Assembly (NCBI RefSeq): GCF_004959935.1
Contig: NZ_SMYN01000006.1
Coordinates: forward strand, 62,001-126,000
Source: Falsirhodobacter xinxiangensis
Lineage (GTDB): Bacteria > Pseudomonadota > Alphaproteobacteria > Rhodobacterales > Rhodobacteraceae
Direction of reading: 5' to 3'
Length of the DNA: 64,000 nt
Position 1 is the stretch's first letter, and every line of letters starts with the position of its first letter. The position numbers were made by a program, and so were the translations under genes. Shown here piece after piece: positions 16,154 to 25,326 of this stretch. The notes beneath the pieces are model-generated. The model was not told the origin of the DNA and did no database searches. It worked only from the letters and a program-made list of their open reading frames with translations.

Positions 16154-17265
16154 GCCAGAAGCTCCTCGGGGCGGTCAAGCGGGGCGGGGCGGTCAGGGCG
16201 GGATGAGATTTCGATCCGCGTCCGGCACTCGGCGGACAGAAGCACCGCCTCCAGCACCTCCAGCACATGAAACGCCCGCGCGCCGCTGGCCCGAGGCTCG
16301 CGCCCTTGCGCCAGCGCATCCGCCATTTCGGCCAGCCCGAGGCAGCGGTAATTTGCGCGGTTCGGCGCATCGAACGGATAGTTGGTCCTCCCGAAGGCGC
16401 TGTCCTCGGACGCATGATCCTCCCACGCAGCGCCGCCCCGGGACAATGCCACGATGTCGCCGAAATTGTCGGGATCGGGCAGGCGAAGCGAGCCTTCGGT
16501 CCCATGCAGTTCCATCGGCGGGATCGAATGGCGGAACACGTCCCAGCTTGCGCCGAAGGTGAGGACGGCGCCGGAATGGAACTCCAGCAGCGACAGCGCG
16601 GTGGTCGGCGTTTCCGGCGCGAAACTGGTGCCCTGCAGCGGACCCTCGGCAGTGATGGTGCGCGTGCCGGATCCGACCGAAGCGAGAGCCGTGACCGCCC
16701 GCACCGGCCCGAGGATCGAGGTCAGCATCGTCAGGTAATACGGCCCCATGTCCAGCACCGGACCCGCCCCCGCCTGATAGTAGAAAGCGGGGTTCGGATG
16801 CCAATGCTCCATCCCGCGCCCCATCATGAAGGCAGTGCCGGTGACGATCTGGCCCACCGCGCCCGCATCGACCAGCGCGCGGGCCTCGCGCCCGGCGGCC
16901 CCCAGAAACGTATCGGGGGCCGATCCGACCTGAAGCCCCGCCGCCGCTGCCGCGTCCAGCAACTCCCGCGCCTGGGCGGTCGTCGCGCAAAGCGGCTTTT
17001 CGGTGAAGACGTGCTTGCCCGCCGCGATGGCCCGCATCGACAGCGCGTGATGCGCCGCCGGAACGGTCAGGTTCAGCACGAGGTCGATGTCGCTGGCCAG
17101 AATTTCCTCGACCCCCATGGCGCGGATGCCGTGGCGCGCAGCAAGCGCCTCTGCCGCATCACGCCGGATGTCGGCGCAGGCGACCATCTCGATCCCCCGG
17201 AACATATGTGCATTCGCCAGATAGATGCCCGAGATGCTGCCGCATCCCACCACGCCGATTCTCAT
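16150..17265 (-). CDS. Gfo/Idh/MocA family oxidoreductase
   Basis: 371 residues. The N-terminal dinucleotide fold is IGVVGCGSISGIYLANA. The substrate-contacting EKP is in GKHVFTEKPLCAT near residue 95. The C-terminal domain includes DMGPYYLTMLTSILGPV, whose Tyr replaces the more usual catalytic His context. It oxidises or reduces a sugar or sugar-like ring hydroxyl with NAD(P). First gene of a two-gene minus-strand unit with the esterase and head-to-head with the ABC operon, so it probably acts on the same substrate. A GGAGGGG ribosome-binding site precedes the ATG. Confidence 0.83.
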   Translation of the reverse strand: MRIGVVGCGSISGIYLANAHMFRGIEMVACADIRRDAAEALAARHGIRAMGVEEILASDIDLVLNLTVPAAHHALSMRAIAAGKHVFTEKPLCATTAQARELLDAAAAAGLQVGSAPDTFLGAAGREARALVDAGAVGQIVTGTAFMMGRGMEHWHPNPAFYYQAGAGPVLDMGPYYLTMLTSILGPVRAVTALASVGSGTRTITAEGPLQGTSFAPETPTTALSLLEFHSGAVLTFGASWDVFRHSIPPMELHGTEGSLRLPDPDNFGDIVALSRGGAAWEDHASEDSAFGRTNYPFDAPNRANYRCLGLAEMADALAQGREPRASGARAFHVLEVLEAVLLSAECRTRIEISSRPDRPAPLDRPEELLA

Positions 17266-17301
17266 GATGTCCCCTCCATCCCTGAAGTCAGGGTAGATTT
17301 A

Positions 17302-17324
17302 AATTTCTTGACGCGCGAGAAATT
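17302..17324. promoter_or_regulatory. Inverted repeat in the divergent sugar-locus promoter region
   Basis: AATTTCT (17302-17308) and AGAAATT (17318-17324) flank a nine-base GC-rich spacer inside an AT-rich island between the Gfo/Idh gene (start 17265) and the binding-protein gene (start 17382). The left arm contains TTTCTTG (17304-17310), also present in the palindrome before the LacI gene. Candidate operator for that LacI regulator. Confidence 0.5.
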
Positions 17325-17381
17325 ATTAAAGATCGTGAGTAAATCGGCAGCGGGGAGGTTGCCGCATAAGGGAGGGATAAG

Positions 17382-18671
17382 ATGAGCACCGCTGACAGCG
17401 GCCGTTCCCGGCCATCCATCGACAGAAGAACGCTTCTTGCCACCGGCGCCGCCGGGCTGGCGACCATGGCCCTGCCACGCCGCGCACGCGCGCAGGGTCG
17501 GGTCGAGATTTCCTTCGCCAGCGCCTCGTTCTTCGGGAACGAGACATTCGGCGATCTGGTGAACAGCTTCAATGAATCGCAGGACCGCGTGCTGGTGCGC
17601 TGGCTGGAACTGCCGCCGCCCAGCTCCTCGACCGAGGTGTATCAGGGGCTGGTCCAGCAGCTTGCCCGACGCAATGGCACGCCAGACGTATTCAGCCAGG
17701 ACGTGATCTGGATCGCGGGCTTCGCCGCCGCCGGATGGGCGCTGCCGCTGGACGAATTCATCTCCGACACCACGGGCTATTTCGACGGGACGCTGGCCGC
17801 CTGCAAATGGGACGGCAAGCTGACCGCGCTGCCGTGGTTCATGGATACGGGGATGCTGTATTACCGGCAGGACCTGCTGGACAAGGCGGGCGCGCAGGTG
17901 CCGCAGACTTGGGCCGAGATGGCCGCGCTGGGCAAAGCGGCACAGGACGCTGGCGATGCCGAGTTCGGATACCTGTGGCAAGGCAAACAGGCCGAGGTTC
18001 TGGTCTGCGACGCGGTGGAGGCTATCGCGTCCAACAATGGCGCGATCCTTGCCGATGACGGGCGATCCTCGCGCATCGCCGAACCCGAAGCCGTTGCCGC
18101 GATCCAGTTCCTGCATGACAGCATCGGCTCGATCAGCCCGCGCGATGTGCTGTCCTGGGACGAGGAACCCTCGCGCCAGCCCTTCACGGCGGGGCGGGGG
18201 ATGTTCCTGCGCAATTGGTCCTATGTCTGGCCCATCGCGCAGGACCCGAATGTGTCCGAGGTGGTCGGCAAGATCGGCGCCGGGCCGCTGCCGCATTTCG
18301 ACGGCGGGCGCAGCGCATCCTGCCTTGGCGGCTATCAGCTTGGCATGAACGCGAACACCAAGAATCGCGACGCGGCGTGGGAGTTCATGTCCTGGGTCTC
18401 GGCCCCCGAGCAGCAGAAGCGCGTGGCGCTGAACTTCGGCCTTGGGCCGTCGCGCCCGGCTTTGTTCGACGATGCGGAATTGAACGAGAAGCAGCCCTTC
18501 ATGGCGACCCTGCGGCCCGTCTTCACCGGCGCGACCGCGCGGCCGGTGACGCCGGAATACGCCAAGGTCACGCTGGCCCTGCAATCGGGCATATCGAAGG
18601 CGCTCGTTTCCGGCAATATCGAGGCGGAGATGGCGACCTTGTCGCAGGAACTCGACCGGATCGTCGGCTGA
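17382..18671 (+). CDS. Sugar ABC transporter substrate-binding protein (CUT1)
   Basis: 429 residues. The N-terminus carries a twin-arginine signal (DRRTLLATGAAGLATMAL, cleavage near ARA-Q at residue 38). The mature protein is a family 1 extracellular binding protein: LVNSFNESQDRVLVRW, DVFSQDVIWIAGFA, FMDTGMLYYRQDLLDKAG and the late CLGGYQLGMNANTKN. It captures a sugar in the periplasm for the two permeases that follow directly. Good GGAGGG site before the ATG at 17382. First gene of a ten-gene operon with overlapping or near-contiguous junctions. The substrate is unknown; binding-protein sequence alone does not reveal it. Confidence 0.87.
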   Translation: MSTADSGRSRPSIDRRTLLATGAAGLATMALPRRARAQGRVEISFASASFFGNETFGDLVNSFNESQDRVLVRWLELPPPSSSTEVYQGLVQQLARRNGTPDVFSQDVIWIAGFAAAGWALPLDEFISDTTGYFDGTLAACKWDGKLTALPWFMDTGMLYYRQDLLDKAGAQVPQTWAEMAALGKAAQDAGDAEFGYLWQGKQAEVLVCDAVEAIASNNGAILADDGRSSRIAEPEAVAAIQFLHDSIGSISPRDVLSWDEEPSRQPFTAGRGMFLRNWSYVWPIAQDPNVSEVVGKIGAGPLPHFDGGRSASCLGGYQLGMNANTKNRDAAWEFMSWVSAPEQQKRVALNFGLGPSRPALFDDAELNEKQPFMATLRPVFTGATARPVTPEYAKVTLALQSGISKALVSGNIEAEMATLSQELDRIVG

Positions 18672-19552
18672 TGGCGGTGCCGCGCCGGGCCTGGCCGTGG
18701 CTTCTGCTGCTGCCCACCGGCATCGCGCTTGGCGCGGTGGCCTTCTGGCCGATCGTCGAAGGTCTGCGCCTGTCGCTGACGAACACATCGCTGATCACCC
18801 AAAGCGCCGACTACGTGGGGCTGGAGAATTACGCGGGCCTTTGGTCCGACACGCGGTTCTGGAATGCGTGGTGGCACACGATCTGGTTCACCTTCGCCTC
18901 GACCTTGCTGGAGACGTTGATCGGGCTGGGCATGGCCTTGGTGCTGTATGAGAGATTTCCCCTGCGCGGCATCGTGCGCGCGGCGATGCTGGTGCCTTGG
19001 GCGATGCCCACCGTCGTCACCTCCAAGATGTTCGGCTGGCTGTTCGACGGGCAGAACGGGGTGGTGAACTGGGTGCTGTTGAACCTTGGCCTGATCGGGG
19101 AAAAGGTGAATTGGTATGGCGATCCCGACACCGCGATGACCACGATCATCATCGCCGACGTGTGGAAGACCGCCCCCTTCATGGCGCTTCTGCTGCTGAC
19201 CGGGCTTCAGACCATCCCCACCTCGCTGACCGAGGCGGCGCGGATGGACGGGGCACGCGGCTGGACGGTGTTCTGGCACATCCGCCTGCCGCTTCTGATG
19301 CCGACGCTGCTGATCTCGGGGTTGTTCCGGGCGCTGGACGCGTTCCGGGTGTTCGACCTCGTCTATGTCCTGACCGGGGGTGGGCCCGCCGACAGCACGG
19401 AAACGCTTTCGACGTTGGCCTATAAGGAGCTCTTTTCCACGCTGGAGTTCGGCTATGGCTCCACCATCACCACCGCGATGTTCCTGACCGAAGCGGCACT
19501 GGCCGCGATCCTGTGCCTGTGGCTGGTCCGGCAGATACGGAGGGTGACATGA
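18671..19552 (+). CDS. Sugar ABC transporter permease, MalF/UgpA type
   Basis: 293 residues, six membrane segments. The EAA loop that docks the ATPase is EAARMDGARGWTVFWHIRLP near residue 195, and LTGGGPADSTETL is the conserved periplasmic loop of this branch. The ATG at 18671 shares its A with the TGA of the binding protein gene, and the gene ends in an ATGA overlap with the next permease. With its partner it forms the membrane channel of the CUT1 importer. Confidence 0.87.
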   Translation: MAVPRRAWPWLLLLPTGIALGAVAFWPIVEGLRLSLTNTSLITQSADYVGLENYAGLWSDTRFWNAWWHTIWFTFASTLLETLIGLGMALVLYERFPLRGIVRAAMLVPWAMPTVVTSKMFGWLFDGQNGVVNWVLLNLGLIGEKVNWYGDPDTAMTTIIIADVWKTAPFMALLLLTGLQTIPTSLTEAARMDGARGWTVFWHIRLPLLMPTLLISGLFRALDAFRVFDLVYVLTGGGPADSTETLSTLAYKELFSTLEFGYGSTITTAMFLTEAALAAILCLWLVRQIRRVT

Positions 19553-20364
19553 AACGCCTTGCCCTTTACGCGGGCGCGCTGCTGATCTTCCTGTGGTCGG
19601 CATCCCCGTTCATCTGGCAGTTTTCGACCTCGTTCCAGCTTGACCGCGCGCTGACTTCGGGCACGCCGACGCTGTGGCCCGATCCATGGACGTTCGAGCA
19701 TTACCGCAACGTCTTCGTCGAAAAGCAGCTTCACCGCTATGTGTTGAACTCGTTGTTCGTGGCGCTGGCGACGACGTTCCTGTGCCTTGCCATCGGATCG
19801 CTGGCGGCCTTTGCGCTGTCGCGGCTGCGCGTTCGGGGGCGGTTCGGCATCCTGCTGACGATCCTGTCGGTTTCGATGTTCCCGCAGATCACGCTGGTCG
19901 GCCCGCTTTACATCGTGGCGTCGGCGTTGGGGCTGCTGGATACGTTCACGGCGCTGGTGCTGATCTATATCGCGCTGGTTCTGCCCTTGGTGACATGGGT
20001 GCTTTATGGCTACCTCGAAACCCTGCCACGAGAGATCGACGAGGCCGCGCGCATGGATGGGGTCGGCCCCTTACGCCTTTACTGGAGCATCATCCTGCCG
20101 ATGACGCTGCCCAGTCTTGTCACCACCGGGCTTCTGGCCTTCATCACAGCGTGGAACGAGTTTCTGTTCGCGCTAGCCTTCACATCCAATATCGACACGC
20201 AGACGATCCCCATCGGGATCGCGAATTTCACCAACCTCTACTACGTCCCTTGGGGCGACATCGCGGCGGCTTCGGCGGTCGTGACGGCGCCGCTGATCCT
20301 GCTGGTCCTGTTCTTCCAGCGGCACATCATCGAGGGGCTGACCCAAGGGGGCATCAAGGAATGA
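19549..20364 (+). CDS. Sugar ABC transporter permease, MalG type
   Basis: 271 residues, six membrane segments. WPDPWTFEHYRNVF near residue 45 and the EAA loop EAARMDGVGPLRLYWSIILP near residue 163 identify the MalG side of a CUT1 importer. FITAWNEFLFALAFT is the conserved penultimate helix region. It starts within the stop of the previous permease and overlaps the next gene by four bases. The cognate ATPase is encoded at the far end of the operon (25319-26314). Confidence 0.87.
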   Translation: MKRLALYAGALLIFLWSASPFIWQFSTSFQLDRALTSGTPTLWPDPWTFEHYRNVFVEKQLHRYVLNSLFVALATTFLCLAIGSLAAFALSRLRVRGRFGILLTILSVSMFPQITLVGPLYIVASALGLLDTFTALVLIYIALVLPLVTWVLYGYLETLPREIDEAARMDGVGPLRLYWSIILPMTLPSLVTTGLLAFITAWNEFLFALAFTSNIDTQTIPIGIANFTNLYYVPWGDIAAASAVVTAPLILLVLFFQRHIIEGLTQGGIKE

Positions 20365-21161
20365 CCATGAAACTCGGCTGCCAGACCTTCACTTGGGAAA
20401 TGCTTGGGGACCGCTGGACGGGCGGGCCCGACGATCTTCTGCACGCCATCGGTGCGGCGGGCTATGGCGGCATCGAGATCACCGACAAGATGATCGGCCC
20501 TTACGCCAGTAACCCCGACGATTTCGCCCGCGCGTTGGAACGTGACGGGCTGGTGCTGGTCGCCTATGCCATCGGATCGCCCGGCGGCTTTACCGAGGAC
20601 GAAGGCGCGGATCTGGAGGCGGTGCGTAAGGCGTCGGCCTTCGCGGCGCGGTTCGGGGCGACGGTGTCGCTCGGGTCCGCGACCGTGATGTCCCCCGGCG
20701 CGCGAGAGGCGAAATACGACGCTGCCGCCCGCATCTATAACGCCGCGTTGCGCGTCGGGGCCGAGGAGGGAGCGGCGGTCGCAATCCACCCCTCGTCGCA
20801 TCACGACACGCTGATCTTCGACCGCGCAGACTATGAGGCGATGTTCGACCGGCTGGACCCGGCGCTGGGCTGGGTGCCGGATACCGGGCATATCCTTCGC
20901 GGCGGACAGACGGTGGCGGATGCGATGACGCGCTGGTCGGACCGCATCCGCTATGTCCACCTGAAGGACGTGGATGCGGCGGGCGATTGGGCGATGCTGG
21001 GGCAGGGCGTGGTGGACATTGCCGAGATCGCGCATCTGGCCAAGGCCGCCCCGCGCTTCAACGGCTGGCTGGTGGCCGAGGAGGAGTCGGAGGAAGCCGC
21101 CCGCGATCCCGCCGCCGCCGTCGCCACCAACCGTCTGGTGCTGGAGGGCGCGCTGTGCTGA
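20361..21161 (+). CDS. Sugar phosphate isomerase/epimerase-like TIM barrel protein
   Basis: 266 residues, xylose-isomerase-like (AP endonuclease 2) barrel. It begins KLGCQTFTWEMLGDRWTGGP and shows GYGGIEITDKMIGPY, AIHPSSHHDTL, WVPDTGHILRGG and RYVHLKDVD, which carry the metal-binding His/Asp/Glu positions typical of the family. Members isomerise, epimerise, dehydrate or cleave sugars and keto-sugars. In this operon, next to a Gfo/Idh enzyme, action on a keto-sugar is plausible. An ATG at 20367 is an alternative start. Confidence 0.8.
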   Translation: MTMKLGCQTFTWEMLGDRWTGGPDDLLHAIGAAGYGGIEITDKMIGPYASNPDDFARALERDGLVLVAYAIGSPGGFTEDEGADLEAVRKASAFAARFGATVSLGSATVMSPGAREAKYDAAARIYNAALRVGAEEGAAVAIHPSSHHDTLIFDRADYEAMFDRLDPALGWVPDTGHILRGGQTVADAMTRWSDRIRYVHLKDVDAAGDWAMLGQGVVDIAEIAHLAKAAPRFNGWLVAEEESEEAARDPAAAVATNRLVLEGALC

Positions 21162-22207
21162 ATGTCGGCATCCTTGGCTGCGGCCCCATCGCGCAGTTCG
21201 CGCATCTGGAATCCTGCGTGAAGGCGAAGAACGCGCGGCTCCATGCCATCTGCGACCGGGCGGACGATCTGCGCGCGCGGATGGCCGCGATGTATGAGCC
21301 GGAGCACAGCTTTGCCGATTATGACGAGATGCTGGCCGATCCCGGCTTGGATGCGGTGATCGTCGCGACATCGGATGCGTTTCATGTTCCCGCCGCGATC
21401 CGCGCGCTGCAGGCGGGCAAGCACGTGCTGTGCGAAAAGCCCATCGGCACTTCGGTCGAGGAGGGCGAGCGGCTGCGCGATGCCGTGCGCGCGTCTGGCT
21501 GCGTGCTTCAGGTCGGCCATATGAAACGCTTCGATCCGCCGCTGGAGGCTGCACGAGATTTCGTGCGGGACGAGATGGGGCAGATCTTTGCGCTGAAGGC
21601 GTGGTATTGCGACAGCACGCATCGCTACACCAACACCGATGCGGTCCAGCCCAAACCCATCCTGTCGAAACAGGCACTGAAGCCCGAGGGTGATCCAAAG
21701 GCCGACAAGGCGCGGTATTTCATGCTGGCCCACGGCTCGCATCTGGTGGACACCGCGCGGTTCCTGTGCGGGCCGATCACGGCGGTTCGCGCGCGGCTGC
21801 TGGAACGGGCAGGGGCTTGGTGCTGGTTCGTCGAAACCGAGTTCGAGAACGGTGCGCTTGGCCATCTGGACCTGACCGTCGCCGTCCGGATGGACTGGCA
21901 CGAAGGGTTCCAGATGTATGGCGAGAACGGCTCGATCATCGCCAAGACCTTCAACCCGTGGTATTTTCGATCATCCGAGGTGCAGATATTTCACGAAAAG
22001 GACGCCACGACCCGGATGCCTCTGGGCGCGGACGGGCATTTTTTCCGCCGCCAGTTGGAAGGGTTCGCCGATGCCATCGCCGGGGCGCCGATGCGCGGGG
22101 CGGGGATCGAGGACGGCCTTGCCTCGATCCGCGCGATGGTGGCGATTTCACAATCGGTCCGAACCGGCGCGCGGGTCGCGCTGGCCAACGTGACGGGAGA
22201 GGTGTGA
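21155..22207 (+). CDS. Gfo/Idh/MocA family oxidoreductase
   Basis: 350 residues, starting at GTG within the end of the previous gene (7-base overlap), which places the Rossmann motif VGILGCGPIAQFAH at the N-terminus as in the family. CEKPIGT near residue 98 holds the catalytic Lys. GSHLVDTARFLCG is the C-terminal signature with the active-site His, and RYTNTDAVQPKPIL is an extended loop. It is an NAD(P)-dependent sugar dehydrogenase of unknown substrate. It is only distantly similar to the divergent Gfo/Idh at 16150-17265, so two separate oxidation or reduction steps may occur. Confidence 0.83.
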   Translation: MLNVGILGCGPIAQFAHLESCVKAKNARLHAICDRADDLRARMAAMYEPEHSFADYDEMLADPGLDAVIVATSDAFHVPAAIRALQAGKHVLCEKPIGTSVEEGERLRDAVRASGCVLQVGHMKRFDPPLEAARDFVRDEMGQIFALKAWYCDSTHRYTNTDAVQPKPILSKQALKPEGDPKADKARYFMLAHGSHLVDTARFLCGPITAVRARLLERAGAWCWFVETEFENGALGHLDLTVAVRMDWHEGFQMYGENGSIIAKTFNPWYFRSSEVQIFHEKDATTRMPLGADGHFFRRQLEGFADAIAGAPMRGAGIEDGLASIRAMVAISQSVRTGARVALANVTGEV

Positions 22208-23017
22208 ATGCAAGCCGGCATTTTCGCCAAGACCTTTCCGGGTCGCGATCCCCAGACCGTGCTGGCAGCGGTGCAGGGCGCAGGCTTCGCAGCGGCGCAG
22301 TATAATCTGGCGTGCAGCGGGCTGCCGTCGATGCCAGAGCATGTCCCGGACGGCACGGCGGCGGCGATGGTGGCAGCGGCGGCAAACACGGGCGTTGCGC
22401 TGGCGGCACTTTCCGGCACCGGCAACATGGCCCATCCCGATCCCGCACATCGCAAGGCTGTGGTGCGCCAGCTTCGCGCCGTCATCGGCTGCGCCGCGCA
22501 GGCTGGCATCCCGATGGTGACGCTCTGCACGGGAACGCGCGATCCGGCGGATCAGTGGCGGTTCCACGCGGACAATACGACTCCAGAAGCCTGGGCCGAC
22601 ATGCGCGCGACCATGGCCGAGGTCTGCGATATGGCCGGGGTGGCAGGCGTCCTGCTGGGGATCGAGCCGGAGCAGGCCAATGTGGTGCAATCGGTCGCCG
22701 ATGCGTTGCGCTTGGCGCGGGAATTGCAGACCGACCGCATTCGGATCGTGCTGGACCCCGCCAACCTGTTCGAATCCGGCCCTGCGCCGGATATGGCCCG
22801 CGCCGTGGCCGAAGCTGCGCCGCTTCTGGGCCTCGTCCATGCCAAGGATCGCCGAACCGACGGACAGGTCGCGCCGCCGGGCGATGGCGCGGTGGATTTT
22901 CCCGCGCTTTTCGCCGGCTTGCGTGGGGTGGGATATGACGGTGCCGTCATCACCCACGGGATCGAACTGCCCGACGTTCCGCAGACTGCGCGGCGGCTGC
23001 GGGACTGGCTCGCATGA
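22208..23017 (+). CDS. Sugar phosphate isomerase/epimerase-like TIM barrel protein
   Basis: 269 residues and the second xylose-isomerase-like barrel of the operon. Landmarks are IFAKTFPGRDPQTVLAAV at the start, VTLCTGTRDPADQWRFHADN, GIEPEQANVV with the metal-binding Glu, IVLDPANLFE, and LVHAKDRRTDG with the metal-binding His. It starts directly after the Gfo/Idh stop. Related proteins include IolE/IolI-like and keto-sugar-processing enzymes. It is too diverged from the copy at 20361 to be a recent duplicate. The reaction is unknown. Confidence 0.8.
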   Translation: MQAGIFAKTFPGRDPQTVLAAVQGAGFAAAQYNLACSGLPSMPEHVPDGTAAAMVAAAANTGVALAALSGTGNMAHPDPAHRKAVVRQLRAVIGCAAQAGIPMVTLCTGTRDPADQWRFHADNTTPEAWADMRATMAEVCDMAGVAGVLLGIEPEQANVVQSVADALRLARELQTDRIRIVLDPANLFESGPAPDMARAVAEAAPLLGLVHAKDRRTDGQVAPPGDGAVDFPALFAGLRGVGYDGAVITHGIELPDVPQTARRLRDWLA

Positions 23018-23781
23018 TGGCCGAGGGGCATATCCTGCGCGACGGCGCGCGCCTGCGCTGGATTTCGGACCACGAGGGGCCGCCCGTCCTGTTCCAGCAC
23101 GGTCTGGGCGGGGACGCCGCGCAGGTCGCCGGACTGTTCCCGACTGCCGCGCCCTTTCGCCGCCTGACTTTGGAATGTCGGGGCCATGGCGCGTCCGAGC
23201 CAAAGCCGCCCTATGATTTCGCAATCTTTGCCGACGATCTCATCGCGCTGATGAACGGTCGGACGATGGTTGTGGGCGGGGTGTCCATGGGCGCGGCTCT
23301 GGCGCTGCGGCTGGCGCATCTGCGGCCCGCGCAAGTGCGGGCATTGATCCTCGTGCGGCCTGCATGGGGGGCAGGCCCGGCGGGTGCGAACCTGTCCTTC
23401 AATACCGAGGCTGCGGCGATGATCTCCGCCGGGCGGCCGCTTGCCGGAAGCGCGTTGGAGACGCGGTTGCGCAATGCCCCGGACAACCTCGCCTCGATCC
23501 GCGGGTTCTTCGCACGGCCCGATTTCGCGCCGATCCTCGCGGCAGTGTCCGCTGATGACCCCGGCCTTTGTGCGGCCGACATCGCCGCGCTGGATATGCC
23601 CGCGCTGGTGCTGTCGGCGCCGCGCGATCTGATCCACCCGCAGACGTTGGCCGAAGAACTGGCGGCGCTGCTGCCGAATGCCGTCCATGCCGCCCTTCCC
23701 GACAAGGCCGATGATCCCGCCGCCCATCGCGCCGCGGCCGCCCGCGCCATCGCCGAATTTCTGGAGCGTATTCATGCCTGA
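23014..23781 (+). CDS. Alpha/beta hydrolase
   Basis: 255 residues. LFQHGLGGDAAQV gives the oxyanion loop, ECRGHGASEPKPPYDF is the strand-4 signature, and VGGVSMGAALALRLA holds the nucleophile Ser near residue 94. LVLSAPRDLIHP carries the catalytic Asp. The usual C-terminal His is not obvious (the tail reads LPDKADDPAAHRAA), so H in that segment may serve. Possible lactonase or esterase in the sugar pathway. Overlaps the genes on both sides (ATGA with the preceding one, 8 bases with the next). Confidence 0.78.
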   Translation: MMAEGHILRDGARLRWISDHEGPPVLFQHGLGGDAAQVAGLFPTAAPFRRLTLECRGHGASEPKPPYDFAIFADDLIALMNGRTMVVGGVSMGAALALRLAHLRPAQVRALILVRPAWGAGPAGANLSFNTEAAAMISAGRPLAGSALETRLRNAPDNLASIRGFFARPDFAPILAAVSADDPGLCAADIAALDMPALVLSAPRDLIHPQTLAEELAALLPNAVHAALPDKADDPAAHRAAAARAIAEFLERIHA

Positions 23782-24460
23782 TCTTCCGAAAGACCGCCTG
23801 ATCGCAGAAATCTCCGTCTGGTCGGCGGATCTTCTGAACCTCGAACGCGATCTGGGCCGGATCGGACCATATGCCGACATGCTGCACATCGACGTGGCGG
23901 ATGCGCGGTTCACGCCGGATTTCCTGTTCTTCCCCGACCTCGTCGCGCGGCTGGCCGAGGTTTCGCCTTGCCCGGTCCATGTCCATCTGATGGTGCAGGC
24001 CGACATGGTGCTGCGACAGGCGCTGCGCTTCGCCGAAACCGGGGCGCGGATGGTCACGATCCATGCCGAAACCGGGGATGCGGGTCTCGACGCGCTGGCT
24101 GCGCTGCGCGAGGCGGGATGCGAGACGGGCGTTGCGCTGACCCTGGATACCGAGGTGGATCGCGTGCTGCCCTATCTGCCCGGTATTTCCATGCTGACGT
24201 TGATGGGCACGCGCATCGGGATCAAGGGCGCCGGGCTGGACCCGCTGGCACTGGGCCGCATCCGCGAGGCGCGGGCAATGCTGGGCGACATGGGACGCGA
24301 GGATGTGCTGATCGCGGCCGATGGCGGTATCCGCGAGACGACCGTGCCCGACCTGCTGGCGGCGGGCGCGCATTCGGTGGTGCTGGGATCGCTGGCCTTC
24401 GGCGCGCCCGACCTGAAGGCGCGGTTCGACTGGCTGCGCAACCTTGGCGCACCGGCATGA
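23774..24460 (+). CDS. Ribulose-phosphate 3-epimerase-like protein (AlsE-like context)
   Basis: 228 residues of the ribulose-phosphate-binding barrel. HIDVADARFTPDFLFF near residue 38 has the metal-binding His and catalytic Asp. HVHLMV supplies the next His, MVTIHAE follows, and IAADGGI near residue 182 has the second catalytic Asp. The canonical MTVNPGFGGQ loop is replaced by LTLMGTRIGIKG, so it belongs to a divergent subgroup. It is followed directly by a ROK kinase. In E. coli the neighbouring genes alsE (allulose-6-phosphate 3-epimerase) and alsK (ROK allokinase) are similarly paired, which suggests a hexulose 6-phosphate substrate by analogy only. Confidence 0.78.
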   Translation: MPDLPKDRLIAEISVWSADLLNLERDLGRIGPYADMLHIDVADARFTPDFLFFPDLVARLAEVSPCPVHVHLMVQADMVLRQALRFAETGARMVTIHAETGDAGLDALAALREAGCETGVALTLDTEVDRVLPYLPGISMLTLMGTRIGIKGAGLDPLALGRIREARAMLGDMGREDVLIAADGGIRETTVPDLLAAGAHSVVLGSLAFGAPDLKARFDWLRNLGAPA

Positions 24461-25326
24461 CGGTGCTTGTCTTCGATCTGGGCGGAACGCGGATGCGGGC
24501 GGCTTTGGTCGAGGGCGCGCGGATCGTCATTCAGGCCGAGGCGCCGACCCCTGCGAATGACGGCGTCGGGCCGGTCATCGACGGGCTTTGCGCGCTGGCA
24601 CGCGGCTTGGGTGGGGCGGGGGCCGCCGGCATCTGCGCGCCCGGACCGCTGGATGTGACGCGCGGTCTGATGCTGGCACCGCCGACCTTGCGTGGCTGGC
24701 AGGATGTTCCCGTGGCCGCGCTTCTGTCGGAGCGGCTGGGCCTTCCGGTGCAGCTGGAGAATGACGCCAACGCTGCCGCGATGGGCGAGTATGCGCACGG
24801 GGCCGGACGCGGCGCGGGGGTGCTGGTCTTCGCCACCGTCTCGACCGGAATCGGCGGTGGGATCGTCGTGGACGGCAAGATGCTGCGCGGGCGCGGCGGG
24901 CTGGCAGGAGAGATCGGGCACATGAAGATCGACAGCGCCGGACCGGAATGTTTCTGCGGCAGAACCGGCTGTTTCGAGGCACTGGCCGCAGGCACGGCGC
25001 TGGCGCGACGGGCGGGCCGCGATCCGCGCGCGGTCATCGCCGATGCACGGGCGGGCGATGCGGCGGCGCTGGGCCATCTGGCCGTGCATGGACGGCTTCT
25101 GGGGCGCGGGTTTTCCAATCTGCTGCACCTGTTCGCGCCGGATGTGCTGGTCGTGGGCGGCGGTCTGTCCAACGCCTTCGACCTGCTGGAGCCGCACATC
25201 CGGCAAGGGATCGAGGAAAATGCCATGCCCGCCTATCGCGATACGCCCGTGATGCGGGCGGCCTTGGGCGAGGCTGCCGGGCTGATCGGCATGGCGCATC
25301 TGCTGGAGGAGAAGGTTCATGGCTGA
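24457..25326 (+). CDS. ROK family sugar kinase
   Basis: 289 residues. The ATP phosphate-binding motif is FDLGGTRMRAA at the N-terminus. ENDANAAAMGEY near residue 100 carries the catalytic Asp. GEIGHMKID and CFCGRTGCFEALA near residue 165 are the ROK signature with the structural zinc His and three Cys. All key residues are present, so it should phosphorylate a hexose at C6. Which hexose is not determinable; glucose, allose and N-acyl-amino-sugar kinases share these motifs. ATGA overlap with the preceding gene. Confidence 0.85.
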   Translation: MTVLVFDLGGTRMRAALVEGARIVIQAEAPTPANDGVGPVIDGLCALARGLGGAGAAGICAPGPLDVTRGLMLAPPTLRGWQDVPVAALLSERLGLPVQLENDANAAAMGEYAHGAGRGAGVLVFATVSTGIGGGIVVDGKMLRGRGGLAGEIGHMKIDSAGPECFCGRTGCFEALAAGTALARRAGRDPRAVIADARAGDAAALGHLAVHGRLLGRGFSNLLHLFAPDVLVVGGGLSNAFDLLEPHIRQGIEENAMPAYRDTPVMRAALGEAAGLIGMAHLLEEKVHG

